Shown one piece after another: positions 1 through 10,645 of a stretch of 64,000 nt of DNA. Within the stretch, counting starts at the first letter, position 1. The number at the start of each line of letters is the position of its first letter. Under the pieces are notes generated by a model. That model searched no databases and was not told where the DNA came from. It was given only the letters and a program-made list of their open reading frames with translations. This DNA is from Micrasema longulum. Taxonomy: Eukaryota > Arthropoda > Insecta > Trichoptera > Brachycentridae. The DNA is taken from assembly GCA_022494885.1 (NCBI GenBank), contig JAGVSM010003642.1, forward strand, positions 62,001 to 126,000. The letters are read 5' to 3'. A program made the translations under genes and the position numbers.

Positions 1-165
1 GAGTTTAGGAAATGTGGATGTTTAAATATGAGCAGAATGGTGAATGTTACACAAAGTAAAAATAAGCCACTTAAATTACCCAATTACAGGCTATAAGCCC
101 TGTAAATGCCTAGATATCCATATTCCTTTCTGAAAATACTGACCCGTGCACATAGAAACCTTGGT
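1..165 (-). mobile_element. FB380 foldback-family fragment, cut by window start
   Basis: This belongs to a dispersed family that I call FB380. It matches 23495-24255 in reverse orientation, including the segments read as 'gaatgttacaca', 'taagccctgtaaatgcc' and 'ccatattcc'. The family has no coding capacity that I can see. Only the terminal half is present because the window begins inside it. Confidence 0.7.
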
Positions 166-224
166 TTTGTACTTCGTACATGTCAGGTATTAAAAGATAT
201 TGCGTGTATTAAAATGGTCTACTT

Positions 225-430
225 TGCTTACATGTCCACCCTCATTCCAATATAACACCCACTCACCCACCCTCTCACTCACTTACACTCACACAAACAC
301 ACTAGTATGTATCGTACGTGTATTTAATGTATTTCTGTGGATTATGTCATTGGTTTTATTCTCTGTATATTTTATTTGTTATACTTTTGTGACATGTATT
401 ACTGTTGATATCCCCAATAAATAAACAAAA
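225..430 (+). mobile_element. LINE 3'-end remnant (GATATCCC tail family)
   Basis: A C-rich stretch of CACTCAC/ACACTC repeats is followed by a T-rich segment that ends 'gttgatatccccaataaa'. The same ending occurs at 21725-21760. The A-rich repeat tail is typical of LINE 3' ends. No RT residues are readable, so assignment rests on the tail and the second copy. Confidence 0.45.
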
Positions 431-1740
431 ATATATTTTCCTTTGGTTTTGCATCAAATTTAGATCTAAATAACTCCCTGGGGATGAAATTCGGCCTGTC
501 TACGAATATTTCGACATACTTAAAACATTGCTTTTATTTTTTGTTTTTACAACTAATATTTGTCATGAAAATTTGATTAAATTTTGGTATTTTGCAAACT
601 ATAACTTTTTCATTTTTAAAATATTTGACAAAATAATTTCATCCAATTTCTCTTACAAAACGTAATTCCTAAAAATATTCAATATTCATCAACGAAAACG
701 TCTTCTAAAGTAAAGAACTCTATGACATGATTCTTGTGAAATTTCATTTTGAAAGAATTTTCTAGAAACCTTATCTGTTTACATTCTTTTGTCCCTAAAT
801 GAAGAAAGCTTACTACTTAACTCTTGTTTAAAAATGTATCACTATTCCTAAGAAAACAGTTTTTCTTAAATTTGTTGACTCAATTTAATTTACGTATTTG
901 ATTGAACAACGTAGTACCTACTTCTATTGAATTTATGAATTTATTTTTGATTCATTAAATTTAATGTCGAAAAATTAAAAATTTACGAATTATGAGTTTT
1001 GAATTGAGAATTAAGAGAAAAATTCACAGATAACGAAATGCGTGGTTTGTTCATACAAACATATTTCCATATTTTTTTTCTATATTTTTATTTATTTATT
1101 TATTAATGGCACAAGTGCAATGATTTTTTTACTCACAATAGATTTTTATCGTTTTTTATTTTGAACCGTCTTTTATAGGAGCTTGAAACATCTAAAAACC
1201 CCTAAAAGAGCCTTGTTTTATCTGCTGTTTTCGGACGTATGGTATACGAATATGATATCTTTTTTTTTAAAAAAAACAGAACGTGGTGACACAATTTTTT
1301 TTTCTGATACTATTTGAAAAAAAAGAGGCATCTGCTCGAACGACTGAAAAAATATATTCAAATATTATTTTAGTATCGGTTGAATGAAAAATTTTAATTT
1401 GTGAAATCAATAATCCATCATTTTTTATTCCAGCTCAATTAAGCGGGTAGCAAAGTTATAAACAATATATTTTAAAAAAAATCATCGAGAAAACTAAAAC
1501 GGATTTAAAGATAACATAACTAGAAACGAAAAAAATAATTAAATCAATAAAAACAAAAAAATGAATAAATAAATTCCAAATTAAGATAACACACACAATG
1601 TTTCACCAAATACATTAAATACCAGCTGAAAATCGTGAGGAAAAAAACCTAAATTCATTTTAAAATGGTCAAAAAATGATTATAAACAGCAAATGAAACT
1701 TAAGTGTGCACATAAATATATTTTATTCTTCATTTTTTAT
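430..1740. other. AT-rich interval, no gene seen
   Basis: About 1.3 kb of very AT-rich DNA with homopolymer runs and a short (TTTA)n tract near 1083. I see no ORF with family resemblance, no RNA gene and no recognisable repeat copy inside the window. Confidence 0.5.
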
Positions 1741-2025
1741 TAAACTACGAGTATGTACTAACTTTTTATTAAGAATAAAAAAAATGTAACGTAACTCGCA
1801 GACAAGCTTCGGCTTTGCGGGAGCAAAAATACAATTATGTATGTAACTTATTTGTTAAAATAAATATAACTTTTTTTTTTTTTAATTGGCTGATTATGAT
1901 GTGAGAATTTTTTCCTAACCGTTCTCTGAGGCCTGCTATCCGGTACCTCAGCAGTATATCCCAGTAAGGAAGTTTACCAGCGTTCCACTCGCACTGAAAG
2001 GTTGAAAAATACTTTTTAACCATTG
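1740..2025 (-). mobile_element. Possible LINE 3' end with GC hairpin
   Basis: On the minus strand the sequence ends in an A-rich tail after a stem-loop (plus strand 'aagcttcggctttgcggg', arms CTCGCA/TGCGGGAG and AAGC/GCTT around TTCG). Upstream on that strand is a 62-codon open frame with no recognised domain. A hairpin followed by AATAAA-like DNA is common at LINE 3' ends. I rate this a plausible but unproven relic. Confidence 0.3.
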
Positions 2026-2399
2026 TTATAGCACACTTTCATATCCTTAACACTACGTTGATTGTATTTACACCACTGCTCACTGATGTATTGCTACGTG
2101 CATAGAACCTGAAACAATCTGTTCTTCACTTCATATTAGCTCATGTACAATATGCTTGATATTGTCGCCCTATGTCACAATCGTCCCGCGCAGTTTTCAT
2201 CTGAAATATCCCGATTCTCTAAAACCGTTAAAGCTGTTTCTGGAGAGTAACCATTTTAAAATAACTGTTTCATTTTATTTTACCACCTCCAACTTTTATG
2301 TGTTCGTCAAATCGCTCTCTTACTGCATTTTCTCTTAATGTAATAAGGGAAAGATAAAATTTGCGTATAAAATTAAATGACTGAAAACGTAGAAAAAAA

Positions 2400-2545
2400 A
2401 TATTATATTTATTTTTTTAAATTATTTATTCATATTTTTTGCTTACAAACAATAATTAATAATAAAAATAATGTGACCTCACTGAGGTTTCCCGTGCCGA
2501 GGACACTTAACAATAAACTTTTTTTAAATTACATTTGAGAATAAA
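2400..2545 (-). mobile_element. LINE 3' end (CTCGGCACGGGA family)
   Basis: The minus strand carries 'gtcctcggcacgggaaacct' followed by A-rich tail sequence. A related plus-strand copy lies at 44475-44575 ('ccctcggcacggaacaccc' then (AATA)n). Two copies in opposite orientation with matching 3' tails support a LINE 3' UTR. No coding part is recognisable in this copy. Confidence 0.5.
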
Positions 2546-3060
2546 CAAAGAAGACCAACTTAAAAAAACGAAGATAATTAACAAATATTCAGACAGCTAA
2601 AAAAAAGTATTTATGTACATCTATATTATTTATATTACAAAACAAACAATGAAAATAACCAAAACCTAACATAAGCTATACACTTGTGAAGCAGTTGATT
2701 CATTATAATTTTTAGTCAAAGATCCAGTTCAGGGACCACAAAATATGATAATGAAATCACTCTTTTAGACGCATATTTAATATGAATCCCGACGGGAATT
2801 GAACTGGAGATTTCATTTCACATTCACGAGAGAGTCCGTTTAATTTTTTAAAAACATTTTTTGTTTGACTTTTTTTTCATTTTCAAACTTAGATATAGTA
2901 AATTCACGTGTTTTAATTGCGTTAAATGTTTTATGTGAAAAGGATAACTTATTTAAATTCGAAATTTTGTGTAAAATTTCTTAGAGAGCTTTTAAAAAAA
3001 GCGCGTATAAAAGATAAGTGGTTTTGTACAGTACTTTTATTGTCCCTATGAACACTGGAA
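2545..3060. other. AT-rich interval, no gene seen
   Basis: No recognisable coding, RNA or repeat structure. The next 150 bases are more GC-rich and contain a splice-donor-like site, listed separately. Confidence 0.4.
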
Positions 3061-3094
3061 ACAACAAACGCCAGGCAGTCCACAGCAACTAACT

Positions 3095-3215
3095 CACCTA
3101 GCCACCAGCCGCCACAAAAAGGAAATGAGTGAACCAATACTTTCTCCGACCGGCGTTGGTAGTGGATGTTTAGCAAAACGAGGCAACCGACATTGACACC
3201 ACAAAGTTTCATTAA
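3095..3215 (-). other. Weak exon-like patch with a consensus splice donor
   Basis: This short segment is clearly more GC-rich than its surroundings. On the minus strand it ends in 'ggctag|gtgagt', a close match to the metazoan 5' splice site. Two frames are open across it; one reads HPLPTPVGESIGSLISF. I see no convincing acceptor upstream, so this may be chance or an unrecognised repeat. Confidence 0.15.
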
Positions 3216-3464
3216 TTAGACTCACTTAACCAAAACGGCTAAATTCATTCAATACAGTTTTTATTTGCATTTACTCATTCAAACATTTATTTTGGTGTAA
3301 GAACTTTTTAAGTTAAATACAGGCGAGCTGTTTAACAAAATTTCTCGTAAATTTAAATGAATCTATTCAATTTTTACACGAAAAACATTCACCGCACACC
3401 CATGTTAGTTAAAATCGTTTACATCTCTTGATATTTTGAAACATTCCGTAGTCATGATTTCAAT

Positions 3465-3705
3465 GTTTAAATATCTTATAGTGCCTATTAAGGTTTTGTT
3501 TAGAAAGAACCCACCAAGCCTCTATTTTGAGGCTTTTCAGCAAGTGAGATAGAGGGAATATGAAAAAAAGTAATGAAAAATACACCACAATTAATTGAGA
3601 AAAAAATCTTTCTCGGATTTCTTTCATGCAACTGGTGGGAATCAAACCCATGAAGCCAGTTTTACAGTTGGCCGTCTAACCAACTGCTCCACTATTGTAA
3701 ACTTT
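3465..3705 (-). mobile_element. SINE-B copy (tRNA-derived), reverse orientation
   Basis: The reverse complement matches 45185-45385 over the whole unit: a tRNA-like head with B box (plus strand 'gggaatcaaaccca'), then a body with 'agcctctattttgaggctt'. A pol III A box (TGG...AGTTGG type) and B box are both recognisable. This copy is more diverged than the 45 kb copy. Short tRNA-like pieces like this are not functional tRNA genes. Confidence 0.75.
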
Positions 3706-3744
3706 TGATACATACTAGATTTTACCCACTTTCATTAAGATTAA

Positions 3745-4353
3745 CAAATTTATTTATTTATTTATTTTATTTGGTAAACAAACAGTATGTACACATATAT
3801 TGCCAATTTCTTTGTATATTAGAGTAAGAAACTCATGCACACACCAAAAAAATTGTTTACACTTAATACATTAATTTAAATTATGTTCAATATAATAAAT
3901 GTAAAAGAAACGAAATGAAAAAATGTTTATATAATAATAATGTTAAATGTCTGCTTCTCTCAAAATTTTAATAATTTTTGACCTAAATTTACATACATTG
4001 TCACAAAAAATGTCAGCCTCGGTAAATATATTGTTATATTGGTCGCATATTCTAGGTATTGTAGATTGTTTAAAATAGTTTGTTGACGCGTTTTCAGTGT
4101 AAAACAAAAGATTTTGTCTTGTCGGTCTAGATGGCACACGGAATGGAAGTCTTTCTAGTAGGTTAGGAGAATCAATTTTATTATTTATTAATTTGAATAA
4201 AAATAACTGGTCCAACATTATTCTTCGATTTTTAAGAGAGTTTATTCCATGGTACTGCATACTTTCAGCGTGATTAGAAAAGTTAATGTTTAACCGGTAG
4301 TCGACCTGCTTAAAAAAAAATTGTTGGACCCTTTCTAGTCTATTAATACTTAC
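3745..4353 (-). pseudogene. LINE RT C-terminal relic with 3' UTR
   Basis: The minus frame is open from about 4353 to 3943 (about 136 codons). It contains LERVQQFFFK, then LFLFKLINNKIDSPNLLERL and FRVPSRPTRQNLLF, the order seen in the region after the RT palm/thumb of Jockey/CR1-like LINE polymerases. The catalytic YxDD region is absent, so the copy is 5'-truncated. Below 3943 lies about 190 bases of A/T-rich 3' UTR ending in a (AAAT)n tail near 3750-3770. It abuts an FB380 fragment at its 5' side. Related C-termini occur at 18746-19105 and 57318-57597. Confidence 0.75.
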
Positions 4354-4354
4354 A

Positions 4355-4495
4355 AATTACAGCAAGGATGAAAAATATTTTAGAGAAGGGAATATAGAAG
4401 TAAAAGCATTTACAGGGCTTTTGATTTATCATTGGCTGGTTTAAGTGGACACTTTACACACTTTGTAACATTTACTATTATGCCTATTATGCAAA
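4355..4495 (+). mobile_element. FB380 fragment between two LINEs
   Basis: This matches the left part of the FB380 unit ('gggcttttgattt', 'attggctggttta', 'cacactttgtaac', 'attatgcctat'). It is sandwiched between a minus-strand LINE end and the 5'-truncated start of a plus-strand LINE. Confidence 0.7.
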
Positions 4496-5465
4496 CCAGG
4501 CGAGAGAAGTGTGCTTGTCAATTTAATTGATGGATGCACCGAGAAAATAGGAAACTGGATGGCTGAAAATAGACTAACATTAAACCCATCAAAAACTGAA
4601 CAACTATGGTTGGCTTCAGCCAGACGACAGAATTTGATCCTGGATACGGCCCTACCCAATGTAGGGAGTACCGCTTTACCCACTGTTAAACTACTGAGAG
4701 TTTTACTCAATTCTGACCTTTCTCTTGTCGCTCAAATTAGTAGAATGATAAGTTCATGCTTCTACCAGCTGAAACAAATTAAACGCATACGCAAAAATTT
4801 GCCGGTTGATGCCGCCCATCAATTAATAAATGCGTTTGTTGTGTCTAGAGTCGATTATTGTAATGGTATCTATGTAGGTCTACCAATGAACAAAATGACT
4901 GGCCTACAATCTGTTTTGATTGCCGCAGCGAGATTTATTTTCGGAATCTCTAAGTTCAGTCATATCACTCCACTACTTCGGGAACTACACTGGCTACGTT
5001 TTCCACAGAGGGTCGAATACAAACTCTGTTGGCTTATGTATAAGTCACTGCACAACTCTGCTCCGGAATATCTAAGGGAACTATGCATTCCAGATGAACT
5101 AGCTGACAGGCGTCTCACGCTTAGATCAGCTACGTCTACGGCGAGAGGAAAAGTTATTATACCTCTACGCAAACAGCGCACTAAATTTAGTGAACGTGCA
5201 TTTGCGGTCGCTGGCCCTATGGCATGGAATACTCTCTTAGCAGAGTTGCGAGGCTGTGAAAGTGAAGTGATGTTTCGGAAAAAACTTAAAACCCACTTTT
5301 CTTTAAATCATTTGAATAAATCCGTAGCATGTGACAACAAAATAAATTGTTTTAATTAAATTATAAATTTAAAAGCTTCAATTAAATTAATTTAACAATA
5401 TAATCGCTATGTAAAGCGCCCTTGAGGTACTTTATTACAAAAATGGCGCTTTATAAGTTATCCAT
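4495..5465 (+). pseudogene. L2/CR1-like LINE, 5'-truncated, RT C-terminus nearly intact
   Basis: A continuous frame of 282 codons (4511-5359) starts just downstream of where the RT YADD box would lie. It reads GNWMAENRLTLNPSKTEQLW, then SRVDYCNGIYVGLP, ITPLLRELHWL, YKLCWLMYKSLHN and AVAGPMAWNTL. These are hallmark positions of the thumb and C-terminal domain of CR1/L2-clade polymerases. The 3' UTR (5360-5465) ends with 'aaagcgcccttgag' and 'ggcgctttataagtta', the typical L2/CR1 tail style, also seen at 21425-21500. It is the least decayed LINE in the window, with no stop in the frame, but it lacks endonuclease and the RT catalytic core and cannot be active. Confidence 0.85.
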
Positions 5466-5479
5466 AATTTATATTTTTA

Positions 5480-5812
5480 AATATCTTTATTTCTTCAATA
5501 CTTTTATCTGTTGATTTTAGTGAAGCTAAAAAGCTGAAACATTTATTGTTATGAAGAGATTTATCTGATTGAATTATTTCAGATTCTAGGCAACGCCTCA
5601 AAACTATTTTCCAGTATTTAAACTTCTTCTTGGACTAGTTAATTTTATTACAATATTTTTAGTTTATCCAAATATTAGTAGACAAAAGACTGGATTTCAC
5701 CCTCTAGGGAGTCGTGAAGATTAACAAATAACAACAGGGACTAAGTCCTGTAAATGTTTTGACTTCCATATTTCTTTTTCTAAAATGATCTCCATCTCAG
5801 TTGTAATTAGTT
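5480..5812 (+). mobile_element. FB380 element, right half with inverted end
   Basis: The body segment matches FB380 ('ctaggcaacgcct', 'ccctctagggagt'). It is followed by the inverted terminal part ('taagtcctgtaaatg', 'ctccatctcagttgtaa'). The copy lacks most of its left terminal region. Confidence 0.65.
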
Positions 5813-6339
5813 AGTTTTGACACAGAGTTCTTAAAATATTCAATTTGATTAAGGTATAAGTTATTTTTTAAATTTTTTTAAGAATTATTTTTTTAGCAAT
5901 TTAAAGACGATGGAGGTGTTTCCAGACAAAAAACGTTGATAAGTGTTTCTGTACAAATATTAACTAACATTTATTGATAACAGATCTGATAATAGTACCT
6001 TACTTGAGGTTTGGCTTCCCATTGAAACTCCTAAAGCAATACCCTTGATGAAAGGTATTTTGGAAGAGGTTGATATTATAAATCTAATAATCTGATAAGT
6101 TAAGTCTCGCTTTACATTTGCTGTTATCTTATGTAGCCTTATTATCTCCGTAGTTACAAATCTCTTAATGCCTCGTCAGCTAAATCAAACAATTCAAGCT
6201 CCATTTTAGGGGCGTGACTGAAAGAGGCTACATTCCAGATAGAAAAACTATGGAAATAGATTTAAAAAGGAGTCGATTATTCAACTGCTTATTGCATATT
6301 ACGAGATGAAAAAACATTACTTTGTCTTAATTTATTAAT

Positions 6340-6420
6340 TTATTACTACAGAGAAGAAAAATATTTTTGAGAACGGATTAGGGAAGTCTAGGTACTAACT
6401 GTTGTTATGACTATTCTAGA
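6340..6420 (+). mobile_element. FB380 left-end fragment
   Basis: 'acagagaagaaaaatattt' and 'gaacggattagggaagtcta' match the left terminus of the complete copy at 59409-59861. Only the terminal ~75 bases are present. Confidence 0.55.
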
Positions 6421-6471
6421 GAAAAAAAAATCAAAATTCATTTTTTTAAATGCAATAACACTTTGCTTAAT

Positions 6472-7605
6472 ATTTATTTATTTATTTATTTATTCTTTCA
6501 AAATTACAAAATTAAATATTTATGAACTTATTAAGGCTTTTTAGGCTATGCCCGTGTCAAGCCACAATAAAAATACATAGTAAAATTAATTAGATCAAAT
6601 TATAATGACATAGAATCACAATCTAGAAAAAAGGTAAATGTAGTAAATAATCAAATTCAAAAGAATACAATGCAAAAAAGATAATCAGAAATAATTTTTA
6701 AAATATAAATTATACAAATTAAGAATCACACATAATCAAATATACAAAATAGTGGTATTATTAAAATCAACAAAATAATAGTAAAATATAGTAGTATTAA
6801 AGAAAATACAAAATAAGAGCATCATTTAAATCAACAGAAAAAGAATATATATAAATAAAAGCATAATTGAAATGATAATTGAGTTATGTTTTTTAGAAAT
6901 TCACTCAATTATAGTAAGAAATATAAGGAACAGGAGCAATAAATCAAATGCCAAATAATAGTACGTTCTAAATTAAATAAAACACAAGTACATAATAAGA
7001 AAAACATAAAAATTATCAAAATATATAAAAAGAAAATAAAAGTAAAGAGTATGGAAGGAAAGCAGATTTGTAAATTTTTGCTAATTTCGTACTTTAAAAA
7101 AATTGACAACCTTGTCCCTATCGATGTGTAGCAACCAATTGCAAACATTTTTCTTAAATACATTGGCACTTGTGGGGTTTTTTATGACTGCCGGAAGTTG
7201 ATTAAAAAATTTCGGAGCCAGGAAGGTAAAATTTCTTTGAGCCAGCTTCAAGTGAGTGGTTGGGCCAAGGTAATTAATCCTTCCCGCTGATCGGGTCTGT
7301 ATATTTTGCTGTGTCCTGACTTTATCTACAGATTTCCAGAACTTCACAAGTGCCTCCTTGACAAATAGCTGTCGCACATCTAGAACTTTACAATTATCAA
7401 ACAATTATTTTGAAGGATAGCGAAAAGGTACTTTTTTTATTGTTCTAAGCACGAGTTTTTGTACTTTGAAAACTGGATCCAATACGCTAGCCGCGCTACC
7501 CCCCCATCCAATAACTCCATAAGTCACTGTAGATTGGAAAAGAGAGAAGTAAACACTTTTAAGTAATGACCAAACGATTATGTCGCGAAGTGATTAAAAA
7601 ATAAA
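6472..7605 (-). pseudogene. Jockey-like LINE relic, C-terminus plus long 3' UTR
   Basis: Reading the minus strand from about 7569 down to 7081, one frame encodes LLKSVYFSLFQ, TYGVIGWGGSAAS, VQKLVLRTIKK, then one in-frame TAA at 7405-7407, then LFDNCKVLDVRQLFVKEAL, NYLGPTTHLKLAQRNFTFLA and FFNQLPA. The YGVxxWGG motif and the FFNxLP motif near the end are typical of Jockey-like RT C-terminal regions. The 3' UTR is about 600 bases of A-rich DNA and ends in (AAAT)n at 6472-6500. It has one nonsense codon and no RT core. Confidence 0.75.
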
Positions 7606-7959
7606 ATTCATTTTTCTTAGTTTAGGTGTAATATACTTTACGTGGGAACTCCAGCTTCTAATATATGGCCACACCAATGATAAAACGTAAAATAATGTCA
7701 AACTATGAAATCCCATTTACAAAACTGTTTTATAAATGGAAAAAAAAAAACAAATACTGCTTGGTCAATGCATCATAGTTCAGTATGCTTGTTGATGCCT
7801 AATGTCGCTATAATGTTCAAGGTTAAGATCATGCGATGAATAGCAACAAAGTTAGTGCTTAAAATATTAAAAGTATTGATGTTTAATTATCAGTGTGACC
7901 CTATTTGACGCAAAGTGTTGTCACATGAAAAATTTAAATCCCCAAATGTCTTTCTTCTC

Positions 7960-8345
7960 TACCCCCCCGCAATAATAATCATAATAGGATAATGTCGCAT
8001 ATCGCGAATACCGATAAAAATATGTGACATGGATTTAAAAAATAAAATTAACTAACTAACTAACTAACCATCACGCCATTTCCCCGGAGGGGTAGGCAGA
8101 AAGGATAGAACGCCACACCACTCTGTCCTGGCACACTTCCTTTGCTTCCTTCACATTCATACATCTTCTCATGCACGCACGTCGATTATTCCGACTTTTC
8201 ACATGACCACTTTCAAGAATTTGTTGTACTTGATCATGCCATGTCTTTCTCGGCCTTCCTCGACTTCTACAACCAGACACATTCGCTTTGAATTTTCAAA
8301 ATCAATATGGATATTGTAGATGTAGTCAATGTAGTTCATACATAA
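7960..8345 (+). repeat. GACGTC-family repeat, right part, split by an RTE-like insertion
   Basis: The left piece (7960-8049: 'cgaataccgataaaaat', 'gacatggatttaaaaaa') and right piece (8284-8345: 'ttttcaaaatcaatatgg') are adjacent in the undisrupted copy at 60940-61040. The intervening 8050-8283 is an RTE-like 3' end. This is a direct view of an insertion and its target. Confidence 0.65.
8050..8283 (-). pseudogene. RTE-like retroelement 3' end, (TAAC)n tail
   Basis: The minus strand frame reads SRGRPRKTWHDQVQQILES, RRACMRRCMNVKEAKEVCQ and DRVVWRSILSAYPSGEM. The GRPRKTW...D...DR..WR pattern is the C-terminus of RTE-type endonuclease/RT polyproteins. Its 3' end is a (GTTA)n microsatellite (plus strand 'taactaactaactaac'), as expected for RTE elements. 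The copy is about 230 bases long, strongly 5'-truncated, and sits inside a GACGTC-family repeat. Sister copies with other tails lie at 20388-20770 and 14700-14795. Confidence 0.8.
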
Positions 8346-8985
8346 CATTTTTAAAAAGTTGTTAAAAAATGTACATTTTTCTATTTTTTTTATGGTTCAC
8401 AAACAATGAACAACACATTTAATTTTTTTGTTTTTTTTTTAATTTTCTTTTTTTTAGGAAACATACAGTACAGTTACAAAGTTTAATATTTTACACAATT
8501 AGACTTAATTCTAATGAACCAGTGAAGTTTCCATATTATAAAGGAATTAAATGTTAAGTTAATTATGAAAGTATCAAATAGAGAAAGAAAAAGAAAAACA
8601 TAAATGAAAGTTGTTTAAAAATTAAAATTTAAGTAAAAAAAAGATATTTTAAAGTTTGTAGTTTGTAGTAAGTATTTACAAATGGAAATAATATTAAAAA
8701 TGAAGAAAATTTGTAAGAGTAATTAAAAATTAGGAATTGAAATAAAGAATGAAAAACGTGCTCAGATGTAAAAATAAAATAAAATATCAATAATATTTTT
8801 TTTTTTAAATATTGGTACATTAATCACAATTTGTTATGCAAAGATATTTTTCATCAATTATACATGAACACAGCACGCACAGATAAAGAAAAAAAACTTG
8901 ATAATTGTTTTTTTTTAATTTGCTATCTTAATTGAATTCTATTTGTTTTGAAAGTTATTACAATAATTTATTACTAACAGGTTAT
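8345..8985. other. AT-rich interval, possible retroposon tail
   Basis: Mostly A/T with a poly(T) run near 8425-8455, which could be the A-tail of a minus-strand retroposon. I cannot recognise coding sequence. Confidence 0.3.
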
Positions 8986-9260
8986 TACAAATGTTTGAAA
9001 TCCTCAAAAACGCGACATGTTTGACCTTGACAATTGTGACGTCAAGATTTGTGAGAATGTTTTATTTAAATTTTAACGGTCACAAACAAAGTTCAAAATT
9101 TTGCCGAATCGTGACGTCTGTGGGGCGTGGCCAATGCAATGAACCGTTTTCGCGGGAATCCAAAATTATAAATTTAAAAATATTTTTTGCTTCTAATGAG
9201 TACAAAAATTTTTTTTTACTCGACAATATTTCTGTATTAATAAAAAATTGTAAAAAAAAG
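8985..9260 (+). repeat. GACGTC-family dispersed repeat, left part
   Basis: Hallmarks are 'gacatgtttgaccttga', 'gtgacgtcaagatttgtga', 'acggtcacaaacaaagttc' and 'ggggcgtggccaatgcaat'. The family recurs at 49555-49650 plus 50045-50165, 58380-58620 (reverse), 60725-61040 and 61085-61260. No coding capacity or terminal inverted repeat is visible. It might be a non-autonomous transposon or a LINE 5' region. Confidence 0.7.
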
Positions 9261-9875
9261 TGATCTTTTTTTATTGTACCCCAGGTACGTTTGTGTTTCA
9301 AAAAGTAAGGAAAAATGGAGTTCATTTAAACATTTTAGAAATGGACTCTGAACGGCAAACGAATGACCTATCACATTGTTTGTTTGCCAATGACAAACAT
9401 ACGCAATTTAAGAAAATGAATAGAACTTTGCCTGCCTTGATAGGCATTCATTATCACCCTACATTTACTTAACGGTTTCCTTTATATGAAGATGTAAGGG
9501 TTTTTTTTACCTCCCCTGCAAATTATTTAAAGGAAATGACGCAGTAACATTTTTTAGTATGATTGCATTCTTTACGTTTTTTTATTAACATTTTTCACCG
9601 ATTCTTTTGTTTACTTACGATTTTTTTTTTTCTGGCCGTGATTTTTTCATAAAAGCGTCTTAAGTCCCAATAACCATATTTAATATTCTCTGCCCGTTAA
9701 AAAGAGTTTTTTGAACCTCTTAGGCTGGATTTTTCGATCATTAATAATAATTGAAAATCGTAAAATAAGTTGTAATTTTTTTCATCCTTCATATTTCTGC
9801 CACTTGGATTTAAAAAAGACAATTAAAAATATTTTACACTAACCTTTTTTATACACATACATGTGTGGTTGTGTT
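9260..9875. other. Interval without recognised feature
   Basis: A 70-codon frame (9260-9472) is open but resembles nothing I know and shows no splice sites or start context. The rest is A/T-rich. Confidence 0.4.
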
Positions 9876-9879
9876 TTTT

Positions 9880-10430
9880 ATTATTTTTTATCTTAGAGCG
9901 CACATAAACGTATTTTTATGTGTGCTGTAATAATAAAAATGCGCTGCCCTAGTTCTTTTATGTTCAATAGACCATTTTGCAAATTTTACAGTAGAATTTT
10001 TTTTGTTTTTAAAGTCAAATAAGTAAAATCAGTAAGTGGAGAGAATAATGGAAAAAATAATAATTCTTTAGCTACATGGACGCATAATAAGATAATCAAC
10101 ATATTGGCACACATAACTCAATTTTGCTAAAAACGGTCTATTAAACATACAAGAACAAGGGCAGCGAGTGTACATATTTGTACATTTATAAGTTGTTTAA
10201 GGCATATTTTTTAACCTTCTCTTTCAATTGAGAATTTTTTTTCATCATAAATATTTTTCCCCTTATAATACAATTTTTTAACTGGGCGAGTTTTGGGACC
10301 CTGCTTTGACATTTTCTCTGGTATTGTGAACACGTTCACGATCGTTCAAATAATTTTTATCAAAATAGCGGAAAAGCGCTATTTGCACTAACTTTTTACT
10401 AATTATTTGATAGTCGACCTACCAAAAGTC
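9880..10430 (-). mobile_element. K-type LINE relic, 3' UTR and degraded C-terminus
   Basis: This matches 50220-50530 in the same orientation: the 3' UTR block 'tatttttatgtgtgctgta' and the end of the C-terminal region ('tcataaatattttt', 'tctctggtattgtgaac'). The frame is too decayed to read through. It lies head-to-side with an RTE-like tail that starts at 10432. Confidence 0.6.
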
Positions 10431-10431
10431 A

Positions 10432-10645
10432 TCATCATCATCATCATAGTTCCATGTCCGCTACCTAGTTGGAGTATATGGTGTTCGCAAAGATCCTCCA
10501 GGGATCTCGGTCGGATGCCAGCTCCTGTGCATCCTCACAAATCAGGTTCGCATCTCGTAGTTGTGACATGAACTATCAACTAAATGAGCTGCGGAGGTCT
10601 AAGACGTCGAGAACTTGATGCCTCGTTAAGCAGGCTAACCTGAAG
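10432..10645 (-). pseudogene. RTE-like 3' end, ELRDANL type, (ATC)n tail
   Basis: On the minus strand the frame reads LRDANLICEDAQELASDRD, then PWRIFANTIYSN, a stop and a (GAT)n tail (plus strand 'catcatcatcatcat'). The LRDANLxxxDAQELAxDRDxW block is shared with copies at 29430-29680 and 46675-47275. It is the extreme C-terminus of an RTE-like polyprotein. Only about 200 bases remain. Confidence 0.75.

Noticed and set aside
255..305. CACTCAC/ACACTC repeats as a telomeric or CRISPR-like array
   Set aside because: The units are irregular and lie in LINE 3' UTRs (also 19965, 58870, 61860). No regular spacer-repeat pattern exists and no TTAGG tract is seen.
9080..9325. 81-codon minus frame as a gene
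   Set aside because: It lies over the GACGTC-family repeat, whose other copies do not keep this frame.
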